Assembly: GCF_900459405.1 (NCBI RefSeq)
Contig: NZ_UHFN01000007.1
Span: forward strand, 248,001 to 312,000
Source of the DNA: Streptococcus hyointestinalis
Lineage (GTDB): Bacteria; Bacillota; Bacilli; Lactobacillales; Streptococcaceae
Reading direction: 5' to 3'
Length of the DNA stretch: 64,000 nucleotides
Made by a program: the position numbers and the translations under genes
Shown: positions 58,389 through 64,000 of the stretch, piece after piece
Layout: each line of letters opens with the position of its first letter
How positions within the stretch are numbered: the stretch's first letter is position 1
Notes under the pieces: model-generated
What the model was told of the DNA's origin: nothing
The model's input: only the letters and a program-made list of their open reading frames with translations
Database searches by the model: none

Positions 58389-60398
58389 ATGAAAAAGAAC
58401 ATTAATGAAAAGCAACAACGTTTTTCCTTTCGTAAATTGTCTGTAGGGCTTGTCTCTGCGATTGTTGGGAGCCTATTTTTCATAGTATCAATTGCAACAG
58501 CTCAAGGAGTTGGGGCTCAGTCTATTCAGTTGGCCTATGTCACAGAACAAGAATTAACAGAGCACGAAAAAAATGCGATTGTTTACGATGTTCCGAGAAA
58601 AGTAGAAAAAACGGATGCTACCTATTATTTGGTATATAGACCTGCTTTGTCATCGTCAGTTTGTCAAACAGAGGACGCTTCGACAGCTTCATCATCCCAT
58701 ATTGAAACTAACCAGTCTATTATTACTCCATTAGTTCAAAATAGCGTCGAGAAGGCACAAGCTAGTCCGCATAGCTTACCCAAAACAGGGGTATTTGATA
58801 ACCTACTGTTAGGAATGGCCGGTATTTTCACTCTTGTCCTTGCAATTAAAGTTATTAAAAAAGGTAAGAAGGAATTGGCAAGTGTTATCTTGCTAACAGC
58901 GACTGGCGCAAGCTTTCTAGCTCCAACCAGTCATGCTATTTCTAGTCAAATCTTAGCGAAGTTTAACCATGCCATTGAAATCGCTGAAGGTCAATCCTTG
59001 CCTGTCCCGAATGATATTGAAGGATATGTTTATGTAGGGTATTTAAAAGAAAGTTATAATGAACAAAATAATGAAGTAAGTGAAGAAAAGTCTGAAGATA
59101 AAACACTGATTACGGAAGTTCCTGATAATGCTCCAAATCATAAATTACCTGAAGTTAAGATCAGTGAGAAAATTGTAACGGAAGACGAAGATATTCCATT
59201 CGAAACCCATGAAATCGAGAATGCTGCCCTAGTTGAGGGAGAAACTCGTGTCGCCCAAGAAGGCGCAAATGGTATTCAAACCATTACTATCCAGCAAACG
59301 ATTGTGGATGGGCAAGTTTTGAAGGAAGAAGAAATTTCTTCTGAGATAACAAAAGCTGCAATTCCAAGAGTTATTGAAATTGGAACAAAAAAATCTGACG
59401 AAACGGTTGTGACAGAAGTACCTGATTCGGCTCCGTCACATCAAGTGCCTTCTATCGAGATTTCAGAAGAAATCGCCAGTCATGTGGAGAGTATTCCATT
59501 TGAAACTCAGGAAGTTTATGATGCAAACTTAGCAGAAGGGGTTAGACAGACTGTACAAGTTGGACAGGCTGGTCAAAGAGTGATAGAAAGCAAGCTCACT
59601 TATGCAGGAGGCGTTCTACTAAAATCAGAAATTATTTCCGAGTCACTACAGGCTGCAATTCCCCAAATTGTACATATTGGTACAAAACCGATAAGTCCAA
59701 TGCCAGAACCAGAGCCTATTCCGAAACCAGTTCCTCAACCAGAAAATACCGATGAAAGTGAGTCTTCGACTGAAATTGTTACGGAAGTACCAAACACGAC
59801 TCCAACTGTTGAATTACCAACCGTACAATTAACAGAAGAAGTTGTGACGAACTCTGAAGCGATTCCATTTGCGACACAAGAAATCATGGATCCCAATTTA
59901 CCTGAAGGTACTAGACAGGTGGTTCAAGTTGGGCAATATGGAACACGTACGACTGACACAAAATTAACCTACGCTGATGGAATATTGATAAAATCAGAAA
60001 TACTTTCTGATGTGACAAGTCAACCAATAGCCGAGATAATTGCAATTGGAACAAAAAAACAAGAACAAGATAAGATTACAACAGAGGTCGAACAATCTAT
60101 TATAGATGTTCAGTTTGATACAGAGTATGTTGATGACCCAAATTTACCCCTTGGACAAGAACAAGTTCAATCTCAAGGGGTCGAGGGTCAAAAAACGGTC
60201 ACTACTACCTATACACTAATTAACGGTGTCCGTCAGGCCAATCCAACGGTATCAGAAGAAATTACCAAGCAGCCGATTTCACAAATTGTTGCTCGTGGTA
60301 CTAAAGTTATTGAAGAAAAGACAGATACTGAGACAAGAACGGAAGAGATTCCTTATGATATTGTAGTGAGAGAAACGGATAGTTTGTATCTTGGTTAG
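58389..60398 (+). CDS. M26/Zmp-type zinc metalloprotease surface precursor, N-terminal part ending at in-frame TAG
   Basis: 669 residues. GGGGGGAG precedes the ATG. The signal peptide is of YSIRK type (FSFRKLSVG at 12-20). An N-terminal sortase signal LPKTG (130-134) is followed by two membrane segments (about 135-155 and 160-180), the unusual layout of streptococcal IgA1 protease/ZmpB/ZmpC precursors. Then come G5-like repeats, each starting TEVP and holding IPFET/IPFAT and VVQVGQ-type strands. The frame stops at TAG (60396-60398) where related repeat units have Glu. Without readthrough, the secreted product would lack the protease domain. Confidence 0.88.
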   Translation: MKKNINEKQQRFSFRKLSVGLVSAIVGSLFFIVSIATAQGVGAQSIQLAYVTEQELTEHEKNAIVYDVPRKVEKTDATYYLVYRPALSSSVCQTEDASTASSSHIETNQSIITPLVQNSVEKAQASPHSLPKTGVFDNLLLGMAGIFTLVLAIKVIKKGKKELASVILLTATGASFLAPTSHAISSQILAKFNHAIEIAEGQSLPVPNDIEGYVYVGYLKESYNEQNNEVSEEKSEDKTLITEVPDNAPNHKLPEVKISEKIVTEDEDIPFETHEIENAALVEGETRVAQEGANGIQTITIQQTIVDGQVLKEEEISSEITKAAIPRVIEIGTKKSDETVVTEVPDSAPSHQVPSIEISEEIASHVESIPFETQEVYDANLAEGVRQTVQVGQAGQRVIESKLTYAGGVLLKSEIISESLQAAIPQIVHIGTKPISPMPEPEPIPKPVPQPENTDESESSTEIVTEVPNTTPTVELPTVQLTEEVVTNSEAIPFATQEIMDPNLPEGTRQVVQVGQYGTRTTDTKLTYADGILIKSEILSDVTSQPIAEIIAIGTKKQEQDKITTEVEQSIIDVQFDTEYVDDPNLPLGQEQVQSQGVEGQKTVTTTYTLINGVRQANPTVSEEITKQPISQIVARGTKVIEEKTDTETRTEEIPYDIVVRETDSLYLG

Positions 60399-61745
60399 GA
60401 ACAAGTACGAGTTGAAGGTACAGTAGGCTCCAAGGAAATTACAACAACCTATCAAACTATCAAGGGCGTCCGCCAACCTAATCCAGCTGTCACAGAGAAG
60501 GTTTTGACAGAACCAGTTGCCAAACAAGTTCTCAAGGGTACAAAACCAGTTGAGGGTACCGAAGTTGACAAGCGTAGGGAAGAAATTGCCTTTGCAACAA
60601 AGGAAATTCCAAGCGCTGATCTTTATGTTGGCGAAGAACGTGTTCAAGTAGAAGGTAAAGTAGGCTCCAAGGAAATTACAACAACCTATCAAACTATCAA
60701 GGGCGTCCGCCAACCTAATCCAGCTGTCACAGAGAAGGTTTTGACAGAACCAGTTGCCAAACAAGTTCTCAAGGGTACAAAACCAGTTGAGGGTACCGAA
60801 GTTGACAAGCGTAGGGAAGAAATTGCCTTTGCAACAAAGGAAATTCCAAGCGCTGATCTTTATGTTGGCGAAGAACGTGTTCAAGTAGAAGGTAAAGTAG
60901 GCTCCAAGGAAATTACAACAACCTATCAAACTATCAAGGGCGTTCGCCAATCGAATCCAACTGTCACAGAGAAGGTTCTGACAGAACCAGTTGCCAAACA
61001 AGTTCTCAAGGGTACTAAGCCAGTTGAGGGTATCGAAGTTGACAAACGTACGGAAGAAATCGCTTTTGAAACAAAGGAAATTTCAAGTGCTGATCTTTAT
61101 GTTGGCGAAGAACGTGTTCAAGTAGAGGGCAAATTAGGCTCCAAGGAAATTACAACAACCTATCAAACTATCAAGGGCGTCCGCCAACCTAACCCAACTG
61201 TCACAGAGAAGGTTCTGACAGAACCAGTATCTAAACAAGTTCTCAAGGGTACTAAGCCAGTTGAGGGTACTGAAGTTGACAAACGTACGGAAGAAATTGC
61301 CTTTGCAACAAAGGAAATTCCAAGCGCTGATCTTTATGTTGGTGAAGAACGTGTTCAAGTAGAAGGTAAAGTAGGCTCCAAGGAAATTACAACAACCTAT
61401 CAAACTATCAAGGGCGTTCGCCAACCTAATCCAACTGTCACAGAGAAGGTTTTGATAGAACCAGTTGCCAAACAAGTTCTCAAGGGTACAAAGCCAGTTG
61501 AGGATACCGAAGTTGACAAACGTAGGGAAGAAATTGCCTTTGAAACAAAGGAAATTCCAAGCGCTGATCTTTATGTTGGCGAAGAACGTGTTCAAGTAGA
61601 GGGCAAAGTAGGCTCCAAGGAAATTACAACAACCTATCAAACTATCAAGGGCGTTCGCCAACCTAATCCAACAGTCACCGAAAAAATCTTGGTTGAGCCA
61701 ATCGCTAGAGAAATTCTTCGTGGCACCAAGCCTGTTACAGCGATT
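60324..61745 (+). repeat. Tandem 237-bp G5-domain repeats
   Basis: Units start at GAAGTTGAC at 60561, 60798, 61035, 61272 and 61509, each 237 bp (79 codons) apart and almost identical. A diverged unit precedes them (from about 60324) and contains the TAG at 60396. The near-identity suggests recent expansion or gene conversion. Confidence 0.9.
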
Positions 61746-64000
61746 GAAAAGGATGTTAAAACGGAAGTATTACCTTTTGAAACAAAGTATATCGATGATC
61801 CAACCATGTTAGAAGGTAAAACTGTTGTAGAAAAAGAGGGGAAAGATGGATTAAAAACTATCACCACCATCTATCAAACCATTCGAGGTGTTCGACAAAA
61901 TCCGCCGCTTTCTATTGAAGAGCTAGTAGATCATCCAGAAGACAAGGTTGTCCGCCGAGGTACAAAAGTCGAGAAAATTCCAACGGTAACAATCATAGGC
62001 CTAGATAAAAATGAAGACAATAGGTCAGCGACAGCGAGTTATAAACTAGACAATCCAACGGATAATTACCTACGTGCAATTGCTCTGTTGTACAAGGGAG
62101 ATCAACTGGTAGAAGAAAAAGAAATCACAGATGCAAACGGAAATATGGAATTTACAAATCTTGATTTCTATACAGATTACACCTTGAAAACAAAAGTCTT
62201 CTACACTTTGGATAGCGTTGAGCATAATGCCATCCAAGAAAGTCTGCGTGAATTTGATTTGGTTTACAAGAAAATTGAAGTGAAAGATATTGATGCCGTA
62301 ACGGTCTACCGTCGTAAAAATGGGGAATATACTTCTGCTTATATACTTGATGAGACGCCAACCAACCCTGATGATTTATTTGTAAAAGTTACTTCAGATC
62401 GTTTTAAGGATATCTATCTTCCAATTTCATCAGTTAAGGAAACAACCAAGGACGGACAGCAAGTTTATGAATTAACTAGCACTTTCGATCAATTAGTTGA
62501 AGATAACGGAACAAGTTTCAATCAACTGAAAGTCTTTTATATACCTAAAGTGACCAAGGAAAATGGAGTCTATACTGATTTTACTTCTCTATTGGATGCT
62601 ATGAAGGCTAACCCGACAGGAACCTTTAAACTTGGTGCTAATCTCTATGCTGATGAAGTTCAGGTAGGAGATGTGAAAGCTTATATAACCGATACCTTCC
62701 AAGGAACCTTGCTTGGTGAATCAAATGGAAATAAATATGCTATCCATAACTTGAAAGCACCACTCTTTGCGAAGATTGAACATGCAACAATTTCTGGAAT
62801 TGATCTTAAAAATGTTCAAATTAGTTCTGCCTTACATCGTGATTTAGGAAGTTTGGCAAATGAAACAGCCTATTCAACTATTTCTGACGTAGCTGTTCAA
62901 GGAAATCTAAGAGCCCAACGGAATCTCGGAGGGATTGTCTACAAACTGGATTACCAATCACGTTTGTCAAATGCAAGTTTCCAAGGTAAGTTAGATTCTT
63001 ATGGAAGAGGTGAGTCATACGTAGGTGGTATTGTCGGTATGAACCCTGGTTCATATATCAGAGATGTGAAAGCAGATGTGAACATCTCTATTCTCGGTGA
63101 AAACAATCAGGCAGCAGGTGCAATTGCAGGTCGTGTGACAGGTTGGCAAAGTGGAAATGAAATCAACATTAAAAATGCCTATGCAACTGGTAGTGTTACC
63201 AACCTTGGTACAAGCCAAAAAGTGGGTGGTATGGTTGGAACCAATGATAGGGGTTGGAATTATGGTAGCTTTGACAATTTAGTTAGTCAAGTTCAAGTGA
63301 CAGGTGGTCAACCAGTTATTGGTCAAGTCTTTGACGCTGCGACCAAGTTGAGCAATGCTTTTTCAACTATCGCAGGTGAAAATAATACTCAGATAACTGC
63401 TCAACAAGCAGAAAGTAAATTGTCAAATATGGCAATCACTGCTAAACTGACTGACTCTGATTACAAAGAATTAAATGCATACTCAGTTGATTACAGCAAT
63501 GTAACTGATGCAAAAACGGACCATATTGTAGCATACTTAAATATGGAGAAAATCTTACCATTCTACAACAAGGAATTGCTTGTTTATTATGGAAATAAGA
63601 TTGCAACTTCTGATAAATTAAATCAAGTTAAACTTGTTGATGTCGTTCCAATGAAGGATAATGCAGTAGTTGCTGATTTGATAGCAGATAAGGCGAGTAT
63701 CAACAAAATCATGTTGTATTTTGAAGATGGAACGGTTGAATACAAATCAGTTACTTATGCTGAAGATTTCAAGAATAATCATATCATCGAATATGATATT
63801 GCAGATATGCATATTCCGTATACTCCTGAAAGTTTTGTTAATCAAAATGAAGCTATGGTAAACCGGCTTGTTACACTATTGTCTCCGATTGAATATGAAT
63901 CAGAAGCGCTGTTGAAACAACTAAATCCACCTGCTCAGGCAGCGAATCAAACGACAAATGACATCAACGATATGTACTTCAAGTCAAGTTTCAATCGCAT
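60399..64000 (+). pseudogene. Continuation of the M26/Zmp-type protease after the TAG (runs off window)
   Basis: The same register stays open from 60399 to the last base, 1,200 codons, with no second stop. It begins with five near-identical G5 units of 79 residues (60561-61745), then a diverged G5 unit, a linker (IPTVTIIGLDKNEDNRSATASYKLDN) and the peptidase M26 N-terminal region with GLUG-type beta-helix motifs (LGGIVYKLDY, YVGGIVGMNPGSYIRDVKADVNIS, QAAGAIAGRVTG, KVGGMVGTNDRG). The zinc motif HExxH is not reached. Classed as a pseudogene because of the TAG; if the stop is read through or is an assembly error the whole is one gene. Confidence 0.82.

Overview
The window reads as a Streptococcus chromosome of moderate-to-low GC. 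The evidence is the set of streptococcal core genes (rpsO, pnp, cysE/cysS, codY, gatCAB, rplM-rpsI, a pst/pnpRS phosphate locus), a serine-rich-repeat LPXTG adhesin, a zinc-metalloprotease (IgA1-protease type) precursor with an N-terminal LPXTG signal, and IS630-, IS30- and IS5/IS1381-like elements typical of streptococci. The species cannot be fixed from sequence reading alone.

Layout. 1-13.3 kb: the 3' part of one giant cell-wall-anchored serine-rich repeat protein, about 11 kb of which is a Ser-Glu-Ser-Val/Ile array built from large duplicated blocks. 13.4-15.2 kb: a convergent lacI-type regulator/HAD phosphatase operon with an operator inside its promoter. 15.2-16.4 kb: IS30-type copy 1. 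16.4-18.2 kb: NTF2-like protein, HxlR regulator and a lactonase-like metallo-beta-lactamase-fold enzyme. 18.2-22.1 kb: rpsO, a 50-residue membrane peptide with a DUF1430-type membrane protein and ABC ATPase (lactococcin-972-like export/immunity pair), and a YbaK/ProX-type editing protein. 22.2-23.4 kb: an IS481-like element with 26-bp direct repeats. 23.5-30.1 kb: a tightly packed housekeeping run pnp-sseB-cysE-cysS-mrnC-rlmB-yacP, then degV. 31.0-32.8 kb: a structured intergenic region, then codY (with a CodY box) and a nicotinamidase-like gene. 32.9-36.1 kb: gatCAB. 36.1-42.5 kb: a Pho box, pstS-pstC-pstA-pstB-phoU and pnpR-pnpS. 42.5-45.3 kb: two IS30-family elements side by side. 45.3-46.4 kb: rplM-rpsI.

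46.4-50.9 kb: the left end of an integrated island (integrase, repressor, HTH gene, replisome organizer) placed directly after rpsI. Its right part is gone: it is cut by an IS630-type element that abuts a 5'-truncated IS30 copy and then a nitroreductase stub. 50.9-54.6 kb: an NAD(P)H-binding protein, a MarR regulator and a divergent UvrA-like ABC protein. 54.6-57.5 kb: a broken Rpn-type nuclease gene, a lipoprotein hydrolase and an aldo/keto reductase N-terminus fused to an IS5 transposase tail. 57.5-58.4 kb: an IS1381-like element inserted just before the protease gene. 58.4-64.0 kb: the N-terminal two thirds or so of an M26/Zmp-type surface protease precursor with G5 repeats. It has one in-frame TAG and runs off the window.

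How it fits together: core genes form compact, translationally coupled operons, while surface-protein genes and IS elements carry the variation. Both large surface genes contain long internal repeats. IS activity explains most of the broken genes (island, nitroreductase, aldo/keto reductase) and may have changed transcription of the protease. No rRNA, tRNA or CRISPR array was recognised.
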